Notes under the pieces: generated by a model
Databases searched by the model: none
Told to the model about the DNA's origin: nothing
Seen by the model: the letters and a program-made list of their open reading frames with translations, nothing else
Shown: in pieces, positions 1-8,493 of the stretch
How positions within the stretch are numbered: the stretch's first letter is position 1
How the letters are laid out: each line of letters begins with the position of its first letter
Source of the DNA: Capillimicrobium sp035565675
GTDB lineage: Bacteria; Actinomycetota; Thermoleophilia; Solirubrobacterales; Solirubrobacteraceae
Reading direction: 5' to 3'
DNA: 16,851 bases
Assembly: GCA_035565675.1 (NCBI GenBank)
Contig: DATMSA010000058.1
Span: 1-16,851, forward strand
Translations under genes and position numbers: made by a program

Positions 1-1
1 C

Positions 2-673
2 GGGACCGGTCCGCCGGTCCTCCTCGTCCACGGCATGGGCGAGGACCGCCGCGCCTGGGCGCCCGTCGCCGGCGCGCTCGCGGACGCCGCCCGCGCGATC
101 GCCTACGACCGCCGCGGCTACGGCGACAGCGGCGCGCCCGAGCCGTACGCGGCGACGTCCGTGGCCGAGCAGACCGAGGACGCCGCCGCGCTGCTGGCCG
201 CGCTGGACGCCCGTCCGGCCGTCGCGTGCGGGAGCGACCTCGGCGCGCTCGTCGTCGTCGACCTCCTGCTGCGCCACCCGGGCGCGGTCCGCGCCGCCGT
301 CCTCGTCGACCCCGCCGCGTTCCCGCTCGTGCCCGACGCCAACGAGGCGCTCGCCGCCGAGCGGGCGCTGCTGGAGCGCACGCTGCGCGCCGACGGGCCG
401 CCGGCCGCCGTGGCCGCCTGGCGCGCCGCGCGGGGCCGCCCCGACGTCCCGCGGGCGGCGCCGGCCGCGTTCTTCGCCGACTACGGCGGGCAGGCGACGC
501 TGCCGCTCACGCGTCGCGAGCTGCGCGCGGTGACGGCCCCGATCGCCGTCATCGACACGCCCGGCGCGCCGCCGCACGTGCGCGCCGCCGCCGACGCGCT
601 CGCCGCGCTGCTGCCGTCGGCGACCCGCGACACCGCGGCCGATCCGGCGGCGGCCGTCCGCGCGCTGCTCTGA
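2..673 (+). CDS. alpha/beta hydrolase fold protein, 5' partial, Asp nucleophile position
   Basis: The reading frame is open from the window edge, and the fold already begins before the first ATG (position 35), so the true start lies upstream. Visible fold marks are the oxyanion-hole HGMG (positions 29-40), the DRRGYGDSG strand/turn (about 107-133) and a nucleophile elbow GSDLGA (about 230-247). In the elbow an Asp sits where most lipases have Ser, as in epoxide hydrolases and haloalkane dehalogenases. The C-terminus is odd. After the last helix (ADALAALLPSA) the protein goes almost straight to its end (DPAAAVRALL). The ten or so residues that normally carry the catalytic His are missing, and no His lies in the last 30 residues. 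Activity is therefore uncertain, and it may be a degenerate or non-hydrolytic member. The next gene starts 59 bases downstream on the same strand, so the two may be co-transcribed. Substrate unknown. Confidence 0.8.
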   Translation, partial: GTGPPVLLVHGMGEDRRAWAPVAGALADAARAIAYDRRGYGDSGAPEPYAATSVAEQTEDAAALLAALDARPAVACGSDLGALVVVDLLLRHPGAVRAAVLVDPAAFPLVPDANEALAAERALLERTLRADGPPAAVAAWRAARGRPDVPRAAPAAFFADYGGQATLPLTRRELRAVTAPIAVIDTPGAPPHVRAAADALAALLPSATRDTAADPAAAVRALL

Positions 674-714
674 CCCCCGGACGGTGTGCGAGGCTTCCGC
701 GCGTCGCGCCCGCC

Positions 715-725
715 GAGGAGAGGAG
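715..725 (+). promoter_or_regulatory. ribosome binding site for the HSL-type esterase
   Basis: The purine run GAGGAGAGGAG ends seven bases before the GTG at 733. It fixes that GTG as the start, although the same frame stays open far upstream. The upstream part translates to Arg/Pro-rich noise inside the preceding gene. Confidence 0.75.
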
Positions 726-732
726 ACCCGAC

Positions 733-1662
733 GTGACCGTCCATCCCGAGATCCGCCAGTTCCTGGACCTGATCGCCGCGCTCGACCGCCCGCCGCTGTC
801 GGCCCTGTCGCCGCAGGAGGCGCGCGCGACGGTCAGCGCCGACAGCGCGAACCTGCCGCCCGGCCCGCCGGTCGACGCGGTCGAGGACCTGCGGATCCCG
901 GTGCGCGACGGCGAGATCGGCGCCCGCCGCTACGCCCCCGAGGGCGCGGACGCGATCATCGTGTGGATGCACGGCGGCGGCTGGGTCGTCTGCGACCTCG
1001 AGACCCACGACGCGATGTGCCGCCTGCTGGCCAACGCGGCGCGCGCCACGGTCGTCAGCGTCGACTACCGCCTGGCGCCCGAGCACCCGTTCCCCGGCCC
1101 CGTCGACGACTGCTGGGACGCGCTGAGCTGGATCGCCGCCCAGCACCCGCACGTCCCGCTGGTCGTCGGCGGCGACAGCGCCGGCGGGGATCTCGCCGCG
1201 GTCATGGCGCTGCGCGCCCGCGACGCCGGCGGCCCGGCGATCGCGCGCCAGATCCTCGTCTATCCGGTCACCGACCTGTCGACCCGCCACCCGTCCTACG
1301 CGGAGTGCGGCGACGATCCCGACAGCTTCCTGTCCGCCGACGACATGACGTGGTTCGCGTCGCACTTCCTGTCCGACCCGGCGCAGGCGTCCGACCCCGA
1401 GGCCTCGCCGCTCCTGGCCCCCGACCTGTCGAACCTGCCGCCCGCGAGCGTCGTGATCGCCGACCACGACCCACTGCGCGACGAGGGGCTCGCGTACGCC
1501 GAGCGCCTGGAGGCGGCCGGCGTGCCGGTGACGATGCACCGCTACCCCGACGCGATGCACGCGTTCTTCGCGTTCGCGTCGGTCCTCGAGCGCGGCCGCG
1601 AGGCGATCGACGCGGTGGCCGCCGACGTGCGCTCGACGGTCGGCCTCCTCCCCAACACCTGA
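733..1662 (+). CDS. alpha/beta hydrolase, HSL / bacterial lipase family IV esterase
   Basis: The 309-residue protein starts at GTG after a strong Shine-Dalgarno. It has the full signature of hormone-sensitive-lipase-type carboxylesterases. The oxyanion motif HGGGW is at residues 80-84, YRLAPEHPFP follows at 112-121, and the nucleophile elbow GDSAGG has Ser149. The acid is probably Asp246 in DHDPLRDEG, and the base His276 in DAMHAFF. Length is usual for the family (about 300-320). There is no signal peptide, so it should act in the cytoplasm on short-chain acyl esters or similar. The natural substrate cannot be read from the sequence. It lies 101 bases before the molybdenum hydroxylase operon, so a metabolic link (for example hydrolysing an ester or lactone in the same catabolic route) is possible but only inferred. 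Confidence 0.93.
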   Translation: MTVHPEIRQFLDLIAALDRPPLSALSPQEARATVSADSANLPPGPPVDAVEDLRIPVRDGEIGARRYAPEGADAIIVWMHGGGWVVCDLETHDAMCRLLANAARATVVSVDYRLAPEHPFPGPVDDCWDALSWIAAQHPHVPLVVGGDSAGGDLAAVMALRARDAGGPAIARQILVYPVTDLSTRHPSYAECGDDPDSFLSADDMTWFASHFLSDPAQASDPEASPLLAPDLSNLPPASVVIADHDPLRDEGLAYAERLEAAGVPVTMHRYPDAMHAFFAFASVLERGREAIDAVAADVRSTVGLLPNT

Positions 1663-1684
1663 GCCCGGCGCCCGCTCACCGGGC
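1663..1684 (+). terminator. possible hairpin terminator after the esterase gene
   Basis: A 6-bp perfect stem (GCCCGG at 1663-1668, CCGGGC at 1679-1684) with a 10-base loop begins directly after the esterase stop codon. No T-run follows, so it would be a weak or atypical intrinsic terminator. In DNA this GC-rich a 6-bp stem can arise by chance. The rest of the gap to 1763 holds the Shine-Dalgarno of coxS and perhaps a promoter (TTGCGC, 17 bases, CAGTGT near 1692-1720), which is too weak to call. Confidence 0.25.
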
Positions 1685-1763
1685 CTCCCGGTTGCGCCCG
1701 CGGGGACGGCATGGCAGTGTCCCGTGACGAGAGAGAGGTCGTCCCGCCACCGAGGAGGCGAAC

Positions 1764-2311
<548 letters not shown>

Positions 2312-2315
<4 letters not shown>

Positions 2316-4681
2316 CCGCGATCGACACGCCCCCGACCGGCGGCCCCCACGTCGGCCGGGCGCTGAAGCGCAAGGAGGACCCGCGCCTCATCACCGGCCG
2401 GGCCACCTACGTCGACGACATCAACCCCGTCGGCACGCTGTGGATGGCGTTCGTGCGCTCGCCCGAGGCGCACGCCACGATCACCTCGATCGACACGAGC
2501 GCGGCGGAGGCCCGCGACGACGTCGTGGCCGTCTTCACCGGCGACGACCTCGACCTCGCCGCGCCGCTGCCGATGGCGTGGGCGCCCCCGGGCATCGACC
2601 TGAACGTCCCCGAGCACTGGCCGCTCGCGCGCGGCCGCGTGGCCCACGTCGGCGACCCGGTCGCGGTCGTCATCGGCGAGGACCGCTACTCGGTCGTCGA
2701 CGCGGCGGAGGACGTGCTCGTCGAGTACGAGCCGCTGCCGGTCGTCACCGACCCGGAGGAGGCGCTGCGCGACGAGGTCCTCGTGCACCCGGACCTGCCG
2801 AGCAACAAGGTCCACGAGTGGTCGCTGGGCGGCGGGGACCTCGAGGCGGGGTTCGCCGAGGCGGACGTCGTCATCGAGCGGCGCATCGTCAACCACCGCA
2901 CCGCCGGTGGCGCGATCGAGCCGCGCGCGGTGCTGGCCGAGGAGCGCGCCGGCCACATCACCGTCTGGTCGGCCACGCAGATCCCGCACTTCCTGCGCCT
3001 GTTCCTGTCGCTGATGCTCGACCTCAGCGAGGAGCGCGTCCGCGTGATCGCGCCCGAGGTCGGCGGCGGCTTCGGCTCCAAGCTGCAGATCTACGGCGAG
3101 GAGATCCTCGCCGCCTGGGCGGCGCGCCGGCTCGGCCGCCCGGTGAAGTGGTGCGAGACGCGGTCGGAGGCGATGATGGTCACCCATCACGGGCGCGACC
3201 AGATCGCCACCGTACGCGTCGGCGCCAAGCGCGACGGCACGGTCACCGCGTTCCACGCGCACATCCTGGCCGACCTCGGCGCGTACATGATGCTGCTGAC
3301 GCCGATGGTCCCGTCGCTGGGCGCGTTCGTGATGAGCGGCTGCTACCGCTTCCCGGCGGTGCAGACCGACATCGTCGGGGTGATGACGAACAAGTTCGCC
3401 ACCGACGCGATCCGCGGCGCGGGCCGGCCGGAGGCGACGCACATGATCGAGGTCGCGCTCGACCAGCTCGCCGCCGAGCTGGGGATGGACCCGCTCGAGG
3501 TGCGCCGGCGCAACTTCATCCCCGCCGACGCCTTCCCGTACGAGACCGCGATCGGGATCACCTACGACTCCGGCAACTACCAGGGCACGCTCGACAAGCT
3601 CCTGCAGCACGTCGACGTCGACGCGTTCCGCGCCGAGCAGGAGCGGCTGCGCGCCGAAGGCGTGTACCGCGGCATCGGGTTCTCGACGTACACCGAGATC
3701 TGCGGCCTGGCGCCGTCGCGCGCGGTCGGCCCCAGCGCGTTCGGCCTGCAGGGCGGCGGCTGGGAGTCGGCGCTCGTGCGCGTGCACCTGACCGGCGCGG
3801 TCACCGCCTACACGGGCACGTCGCCGCACGGCCAGGGCCACGAGACCGGGTTCGCCCAGATCGTGGCCGACAAGCTCGGGACCGACCCGCAGCTCGTCGA
3901 GGTCATCCACGGCGACACGAGCCAGGGGCCCAACGGCCTGGACACGTACGGGTCGCGGTCGCTGGCCGTCGGCGGCGAGGCGATGGCGCGCGCGGCCGAC
4001 AAGGTCGCCGCGCGCATCAAGCGGTTCGTCGCCCACAAGCTCGAGGCCGCGCCCGAGGACATCGAGCTGCGCGACGGGCGCTGGATCGTGCGCGGCTCGC
4101 CCGACCAGGGGTTCACCCTGCCCGAGGTCGCGGGCCTGGCCTACATCCCCGAGGACATCCCGGAGGGGATGGAGCCGGGGCTGGAGGAGGTCGCGTTCTA
4201 CGACCCGGGCAACTTCGTGTTCCCGTTCGGGGCGCACGCGGCGATCGTCGACGTGGACGTCGAGACCGGGCGGGTGTCGCTCGTCCGCTACGTGGCGGTC
4301 GACGACTGCGGCCCGGCGATCAACCCGCTGCTGATCGACGGCCAGGTGCACGGCGGCATCGTGCACGGCGTCGGGCAGGCGCTCTACGAGCAGGTGGTCT
4401 ACGACGAGACCGGCCAGCTCGTGACCGGCACGTTCGTCGACTACGCCCTGCCGACGGCCGCGGAGCTGCCGAGCTTCGAGACCGATCGCACGGAGACGCC
4501 GTCGCCGGTCAACTCGCTCGGCGTCAAGGGCGTCGGCGAGGCCGGCACGATCGCGGCGAGCGCCGCGGTCGCCAACGCGGTGATGGACGCGCTGCGGCCG
4601 CTGGGCGTGTCGTTCCTCGACATGCCCTACACGCCGATGCGGGTCTGGCAGGCGATCCAGGAAGGAGGGCAGCGCGCATGA
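2312..4681 (+). CDS. coxL: CO dehydrogenase-like (form II) molybdenum hydroxylase, catalytic large subunit
   Basis: This is the 789-residue catalytic subunit that binds molybdopterin cytosine dinucleotide. The N-terminal domain (GRALKRKEDPRLITG, about residues 15-29) is typical of CoxL and aldehyde oxidase. Cofactor-binding motifs are GGGFGSK at 251-257 and HGQGHET at 506-512. The catalytic base is Glu743 in VKGVGEAGT. The active-site loop reads AIRGAGR (366-372). Genuine form I CO dehydrogenases have AYRCSFR with a copper-bearing Cys, and form II proteins have AYRGAGR. Here Gly369 replaces the Cys, so the Mo-Cu CO site is absent, and Ile also replaces the usual Tyr. The protein is therefore a form II hydroxylase whose substrate is not readable; candidates are aldehydes, N-heterocycles or another small organic. 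It starts at ATG overlapping the coxS stop by 4 bases and ends overlapping coxM by 4 bases, indicating translational coupling. Confidence 0.93.
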
Positions 4682-5526
4682 TCCCCGCCGAGTTCGACTA
4701 CGTGGCGCCCGCGTCGCTGGACGACGCGCTGCGGGCGCTGGCGGACGGCGGCGAGGACGCCAAGCCGCTGGCCGGCGGCCACTCGCTGCTGCCGCTGATG
4801 AAGATGCGCCTGGCCGTGCCGACGCTGCTCGTCGACCTGCGCCGCGTCCCGGGCCTGCAGGGGATCGAACGCGAGAACGGCGACTGGCGGATCGGCCCGC
4901 TCACCCGCCACGCCGACCTGCAGGTGCGCGGCGACCTGGGCGTGGTCGCCGAGACCGCGTCGCTGATCGCCGACCAGCAGGTCCGCAACCGCGGCACGAT
5001 CGGCGGGTCGCTGGCGCACGGCGACCCGGCGTCGGACCTGCCGACGGTGATGGTGGCGGCCGAGGGCCGGGTGACGATCCGCGGCGCCGGCGGCGGCTCG
5101 CGCGAGGTCGCGGCCGCCGACCTGTTCCAGGACTACCTGACGACCGCGGTGGGCCCCGGCGAGGTGATCACCGAGGTGCGCATCCCCGCGCTCGACGGGT
5201 GGGGCCACGCGTACGAGAAGTTCACGCGGCGCGCCGAGGACTGGGCGATGGTCGGCGTCTGCGCGCTCGTCAAGAGGGCGCCCGACGGGTCGTGCGAGGA
5301 CGTGCGCGTGGCGTTCACGAACATGGCCTCCACGCCGGTGCGCGCCGGCGCGGTCGAGTCGGCGCTGCGCGGCGGGCCGCTCGACGAGGGCGCGATCGCC
5401 GCGGCGGCCGAGCACGCCGCCGAGGGGACCGACCCGCCGGCGGACCTGAACGCGTCGGCCGACTACAAGCGCCATCTCGCCCGGGTGCTCACCCGGCGGG
5501 CGCTGCAGCGGGCGGCCGGGAGCTGA
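4678..5526 (+). CDS. coxM: CO dehydrogenase-like molybdenum hydroxylase, FAD-binding medium subunit
   Basis: The 282-residue flavoprotein subunit should accept electrons from the [2Fe-2S] subunit and pass them to an outside acceptor. The two FAD-binding signatures are clear: AGGHSLLP at residues 32-39 and TIGGSLAHGDPASD at 107-120. The C-terminal CO dehydrogenase flavoprotein domain follows from about residue 175 (YEKFTRRAEDWAMVGV). Length matches CoxM (about 285). The start codon lies in an ATGA overlap with coxL, and a GGAGGG sequence sits a few bases upstream. Its stop TGA (5524-5526) overlaps the proposed CTG start of coxD in the same 4-base arrangement. Confidence 0.95.
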   Translation: MIPAEFDYVAPASLDDALRALADGGEDAKPLAGGHSLLPLMKMRLAVPTLLVDLRRVPGLQGIERENGDWRIGPLTRHADLQVRGDLGVVAETASLIADQQVRNRGTIGGSLAHGDPASDLPTVMVAAEGRVTIRGAGGGSREVAAADLFQDYLTTAVGPGEVITEVRIPALDGWGHAYEKFTRRAEDWAMVGVCALVKRAPDGSCEDVRVAFTNMASTPVRAGAVESALRGGPLDEGAIAAAAEHAAEGTDPPADLNASADYKRHLARVLTRRALQRAAGS

Positions 5527-6377
5527 GCGGGGCGCTGAGCGACGCGCTGAGCAGCCCGGACGCGGTCGGCGAGGCCCTTGCGGCAGAGGGCTACCTCGCC
5601 GACCGCCCGCTGCGCATCGCGCTGTTCCTCGCCGCCGACCTCGGCCAGCCGCTGCTGCTGGAGGGCGAGGCCGGCGTCGGCAAGACCGAGGTCGCCAAGG
5701 CGCTGGCCGCGGCGACCGGCGCGCGCCTCATCCGCCTGCAGTGCCACGAGGGCATCGACGTCCACCACGCCCTCTACGACTGGGACTACGCGCGCCAGCT
5801 CCTGGCGCTGCGCGCCGCCGAGGCGGGCATCGACGAGGGCGAGCTGTTCTCGCGCCGCTTCCTGCTGCGCCGCCCGCTGCTCGAGGCGCTCGAGCACGAC
5901 GGGCCGGTCGTGCTCCTGATCGACGAGATCGACCGCGCCGACGACGAGTTCGAGGCGTTCCTGCTGGAGCTGCTCTCGGACTTCCAGGTGACGATCCCGG
6001 AGCTGGGCACGGTGCGCGCGCGGCGGCGCCCGGTCGTGATCCTCACGTCCAACCGCACGCGGGAGCTGCACGACGCGCTCAAGCGCCGCTGCCTCTACCA
6101 CTGGATCGACTACCCGACCCCCGAGCGCGAGGCCGAGATCCTGCGCGTGCGGGCGCCCGGCGTCGAGGAGGCGGTCGTCGCGCGCGTGTGCGAGGCGGTC
6201 GCGCGGCTGCGCGACGCGGAGCTGTACAAGCTGCCGGGCGTGGGGGAGACGATCGCGTGGGCGCGCGCGCTGGCGGCGCTGCCCGGCGAGTCGCTGGAGG
6301 ACACGCTCGGGGTGGCGCTGAAGGTGCGCGAGGATCTCGAGCGCGTGCGCGCGGAGGGCGTGCTCGACGGTGTCTGA
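5523..6377 (+). CDS. coxD: MoxR-family AAA+ ATPase, CoxD-like maturation factor (probable CTG start)
   Basis: A MoxR/CoxD-type AAA+ ATPase of about 284 residues, counted from CTG at 5523. It has Walker A GEAGVGKT (residues 48-55), Walker B LLIDEID (131-137), sensor-1 TSNRTRELHDALKRRC, and the CoxD-like extension ending KVREDLERVRAEG. In Oligotropha (Afipia) carboxidovorans CoxD acts with CoxE in building the Mo-Cu site. In form II clusters the pair is presumed to mature or activate the hydroxylase. The start is abnormal. In this frame no ATG, GTG or TTG occurs between 5295 and the Walker B region near 5910, so any canonical start would be inside coxM (GTG 5292, ATG 5199) and add a low-quality Arg-rich stretch. 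CTG at 5523 overlaps the coxM stop just as the ATG of the neighbouring genes does. CTG codons at 5535 and 5547 are alternatives. The 3' end overlaps coxE by 8 bases. Confidence 0.85.
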   Translation: MSGALSDALSSPDAVGEALAAEGYLADRPLRIALFLAADLGQPLLLEGEAGVGKTEVAKALAAATGARLIRLQCHEGIDVHHALYDWDYARQLLALRAAEAGIDEGELFSRRFLLRRPLLEALEHDGPVVLLIDEIDRADDEFEAFLLELLSDFQVTIPELGTVRARRRPVVILTSNRTRELHDALKRRCLYHWIDYPTPEREAEILRVRAPGVEEAVVARVCEAVARLRDAELYKLPGVGETIAWARALAALPGESLEDTLGVALKVREDLERVRAEGVLDGV

Positions 6378-7506
6378 GGCCGGCGTCCTGGAGCGGGTGG
6401 CCGCGCTGGGCGCGGCGCTGCGCGAGCGCGGCGTGCGCGTCGGCACCGGCGAGCTGGCGGTGGCGGCCCGCGCGCTGGCGCGCGTCGACGCCGGCGACCG
6501 CGAGGAGGCGCGGCTGGCGCTGCGCCCCGCGCTGTGCTCGCGCCGCGAGGACCTGGCCGCGTTCGACGCCGCCTTCGACGCGGTGTTCGGCGCGCGGGAG
6601 CCGGGGCGGGCGGCGCCGCCGCTGCCGCCCGGCCTGGAGGAGCTGCTCCCGAGCGTGCCGGCGGGCAGCGCGCCGCCGCCCGCCGGCGACGCCGCCGAGG
6701 AGCCGGAGGGGCGCCCGGCCGCGTGGAGCGAGATCGAGCTCCTGCGCGAGCGCGACGCCGCGCAGCTCACGGAGGCCGAGCTGGCCGCGGTCCACCGCCT
6801 GCTCGCGCGTCTGGCCCACCGCGGGCCGACGCGGCGCTCGCGGCGGCTGCGCCGGACGCACCGCCCGGCGCGGCGCCTGGACCTGCAGGCGACGGTGCGC
6901 GCGTCCCTGCGCCACGGCGGCGAGCCGCTGCGCCGGCACTGGCGCACCCCGGGCGAGGCGCCGCGGCCGGTCGTGCTCGTCGTCGACGTGTCCGGCTCGA
7001 TGGCGCCGTACGCCGGGCTGCTGCTGCGCTACGCGCAGGCGCTCGTCACGGCGCGCCCGCGCGTGGAGGCGTTCGCGCTCGGCACGCGGCTGACGCGCGT
7101 CACGCGCGAGCTGCGCTCCAAGGACGTCGAGGCCGCGCTCGCGCGCGCCACGCGGGCCGCCGTCGACCTCGGCGGCGGCACGCGCCTGGGCGAGGGGATC
7201 GGCGAGCTGAACCGGCGCCACGGCCGCCGGGTCGGGCGCGGCGCGGTCGTCGTCGTGCTGTCCGACGGCTGGGACCGCGGCGACCCGGAGCGGCTCGGCG
7301 AGGAGATGGCGCGGCTGGCGCGCACGGCGCACCGCGTCGTGTGGCTGAACCCGTTGAAGGCGCGCCCCGGCTACGAGCCGCTGGCGCGCGGCATGGCGGC
7401 GGCGCTGCCGCACGTCGACGTGTTCCTGGAGGGCCACTCGCTCGGCTCGCTGGAGGCGCTGGCCGACGTGCTGGAGGGCCCGATGACGAGGGAGGTCAGG
7501 CGATGA
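6370..7506 (+). CDS. coxE: von Willebrand factor A domain protein, CoxE-like
   Basis: This 378-residue protein starts at GTG, overlapping the coxD stop by 8 bases. Residues 1-75 are helical. Residues 75-120 are a Pro/Ala/Glu-rich low-complexity linker, followed by a very basic segment (about 150-170) and then the vWA domain. The MIDAS metal site is intact: DVSGS (Asp206, Ser208, Ser210), Thr271 in GGGTRLG and Asp299 in LSDGWDRGD. vWA proteins encoded next to MoxR ATPases act as their partners. CoxE with CoxD is known to be needed for assembling the CO dehydrogenase active site. It is expected to be cytoplasmic, since no membrane segment or signal peptide is visible. Its TGA overlaps the coxG ATG by 4 bases. 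Confidence 0.92.
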   Translation: MSEAGVLERVAALGAALRERGVRVGTGELAVAARALARVDAGDREEARLALRPALCSRREDLAAFDAAFDAVFGAREPGRAAPPLPPGLEELLPSVPAGSAPPPAGDAAEEPEGRPAAWSEIELLRERDAAQLTEAELAAVHRLLARLAHRGPTRRSRRLRRTHRPARRLDLQATVRASLRHGGEPLRRHWRTPGEAPRPVVLVVDVSGSMAPYAGLLLRYAQALVTARPRVEAFALGTRLTRVTRELRSKDVEAALARATRAAVDLGGGTRLGEGIGELNRRHGRRVGRGAVVVVLSDGWDRGDPERLGEEMARLARTAHRVVWLNPLKARPGYEPLARGMAAALPHVDVFLEGHSLGSLEALADVLEGPMTREVRR

Positions 7507-8123
7507 AGCTCGAGCAGTCGTTCACGGTCGCGGCGCCGGTCGACCAGGTGTGGCAGGCGCTGATCGACGTCCAGCGCGTGGCGCCGTGCCTGCCGGGCGC
7601 CGAGGTCACCGAGGCCGGCGACGACGGCGTCTACCACGGCACGTTCACGGTGAAGCTGGGCCCCACGACCGCGGCCTACAACGGCACGCTGAAGATGGAG
7701 GAGGTCGACGAGGCCGCCCACGTCGCCGTGATGTCGGCGCGTGGCACCGACCGCCGCGGCCAGGGCGGGGCGACCGCGTCGATCCGCTCGACCGTGCGCG
7801 CCGACGGCGAGGCGTCGACCGTCGTCGAGGTCGACACCGACTTCACGATCACCGGCCGGCTGGCGCGCTTCGGGCGCGGCGGCATGATCGAGGACGTCTC
7901 GCGCCGGCTGCTGTCGGACTTCGCCTCGTGCCTGCAGGAGCGCATCGTCGCCGAGCACCGCGCCGAGACCGCCGCGCCCGCGGGCTCGGGCGAGGGCGCG
8001 CCGGCGGCGTCGCCCCCGCCCCAGCCGCCGGCGGCCAAGCCGCTCAGCGCCCTGCGCCTGCTGTGGAGCGTGCTGATGGACCGCCTGAAGCGGCTGTGGG
8101 CGCGCCTGCGCGGACGGCGCTAG
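7503..8123 (+). CDS. coxG: SRPBCC-family CoxG-like protein with C-terminal membrane-binding helix
   Basis: The 206-residue protein begins MKLEQSFTVAAPVDQVWQAL, the hallmark start of the CoxG/SRPBCC lipid-pocket fold, which covers residues 1-150. A Pro/Ala/Gly-rich linker follows (155-180). The last 27 residues (LSALRLLWSVLMD then Arg/Lys-rich) form a hydrophobic, strongly basic helix suited to inner-face membrane binding. In aerobic CO oxidisers CoxG is linked to membrane association of the dehydrogenase and electron delivery to quinone. Here it probably couples the form II hydroxylase to the respiratory chain, which is an inference. It is the last gene of the operon. Its TAG stop lies in a CTAG shared with the convergent ferredoxin gene. 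No coxF/xdhC-like gene is in the window. Confidence 0.9.
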   Translation: MKLEQSFTVAAPVDQVWQALIDVQRVAPCLPGAEVTEAGDDGVYHGTFTVKLGPTTAAYNGTLKMEEVDEAAHVAVMSARGTDRRGQGGATASIRSTVRADGEASTVVEVDTDFTITGRLARFGRGGMIEDVSRRLLSDFASCLQERIVAEHRAETAAPAGSGEGAPAASPPPQPPAAKPLSALRLLWSVLMDRLKRLWARLRGRR

Positions 8124-8398
8124 GCGGCGCCGACGCGGCGGTTGCGGTAGTAGGCGGCGTTGATCTCGATGTAGTGCTGCCACTCCGGCGGCACCTGGTC
8201 CTCGGACGTGATCGCGTCGACCGGGCACGCCTCGACGCACGCGTCGCAGTCGATGCACTCCTCGGGGTCGATGTAGAGCTGGTCGTGGTCGTCGAAGTCC
8301 GGCTCGCCCGGGGCGGGGTGGATGCAGTCGACGGGGCAGACCTCGACGCAGGACGTGTCCTTGGTGCCGCAGCACGGCTCGTTGATGACGTAGGTCAT
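8120..8398 (-). CDS. 7Fe ferredoxin ([3Fe-4S][4Fe-4S])
   Basis: The 92-residue ferredoxin starts MTYVINEPC, very close to the FdxA type of actinobacteria. Ligands follow the Azotobacter FdI pattern. Cys9, Cys17 and Cys58 would hold the [3Fe-4S] cluster, and Cys21, Cys48, Cys51 and Cys54 the [4Fe-4S] cluster. Cys25 matches the free Cys of FdI, and Cys10 is extra. An insertion of about eight acidic and Pro residues (HPAPGEPDFDDHD) lies between the two halves. A Shine-Dalgarno GGAGGGG (8403-8409 on the plus strand) lies four bases before the ATG. It is convergent with coxG, sharing CTAG for both stops, and divergent from a SufR-like regulator. It could serve as an electron carrier for the hydroxylase or other redox enzymes. 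No direct proof of partnership is seen. Confidence 0.95.
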   Translation of the reverse strand: MTYVINEPCCGTKDTSCVEVCPVDCIHPAPGEPDFDDHDQLYIDPEECIDCDACVEACPVDAITSEDQVPPEWQHYIEINAAYYRNRRVGAA

Positions 8399-8493
8399 GG
8401 CGCCCCTCCGGAGCGATCTTTTTCACAGTGGCGGTGGAAGAACCGTAGCACTCACGGGTGGTTCTCACAGCCCGGCTTTGCGAAACTGGGGGC
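8399..8493. promoter_or_regulatory. divergent promoter region between ferredoxin and SufR-like regulator, with inverted repeat
   Basis: This 95-base gap is less GC-rich than its surroundings and must hold both divergent promoters. It contains an inverted repeat AGAACC (8439-8444) / GGTTCT (8460-8465) with a 15-base spacer, a candidate operator. On the minus strand TGTGAG, 16 bases, TACGGT is a plausible -35/-10 for the ferredoxin, and the dyad arms sit in and beside it. On the plus strand GAAACT (8482-8487) ends six bases before the regulator ATG and may be a -10 box for a leaderless or short-leader transcript. The TTTTT near 8418 lies in the ferredoxin leader and is not a terminator for either gene. 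Confidence 0.5.

Noticed and set aside
226..732. N-terminal extension of the HSL-type esterase
   Set aside because: The frame is open to 226, but the extra residues are Arg/Pro-rich and overlap the first hydrolase. A strong ribosome site directly precedes GTG 733.
5199..5522. ATG 5199 or GTG 5292 as the start of coxD
   Set aside because: Both lie deep inside coxM and would add an Arg/Gly-rich segment unlike MoxR proteins. The CTG overlapping the coxM stop fits better.
8417..8422. T-run near 8418 as an intrinsic terminator
   Set aside because: No stable stem precedes it, and both flanking genes are transcribed away from this gap, so a terminator is not expected.
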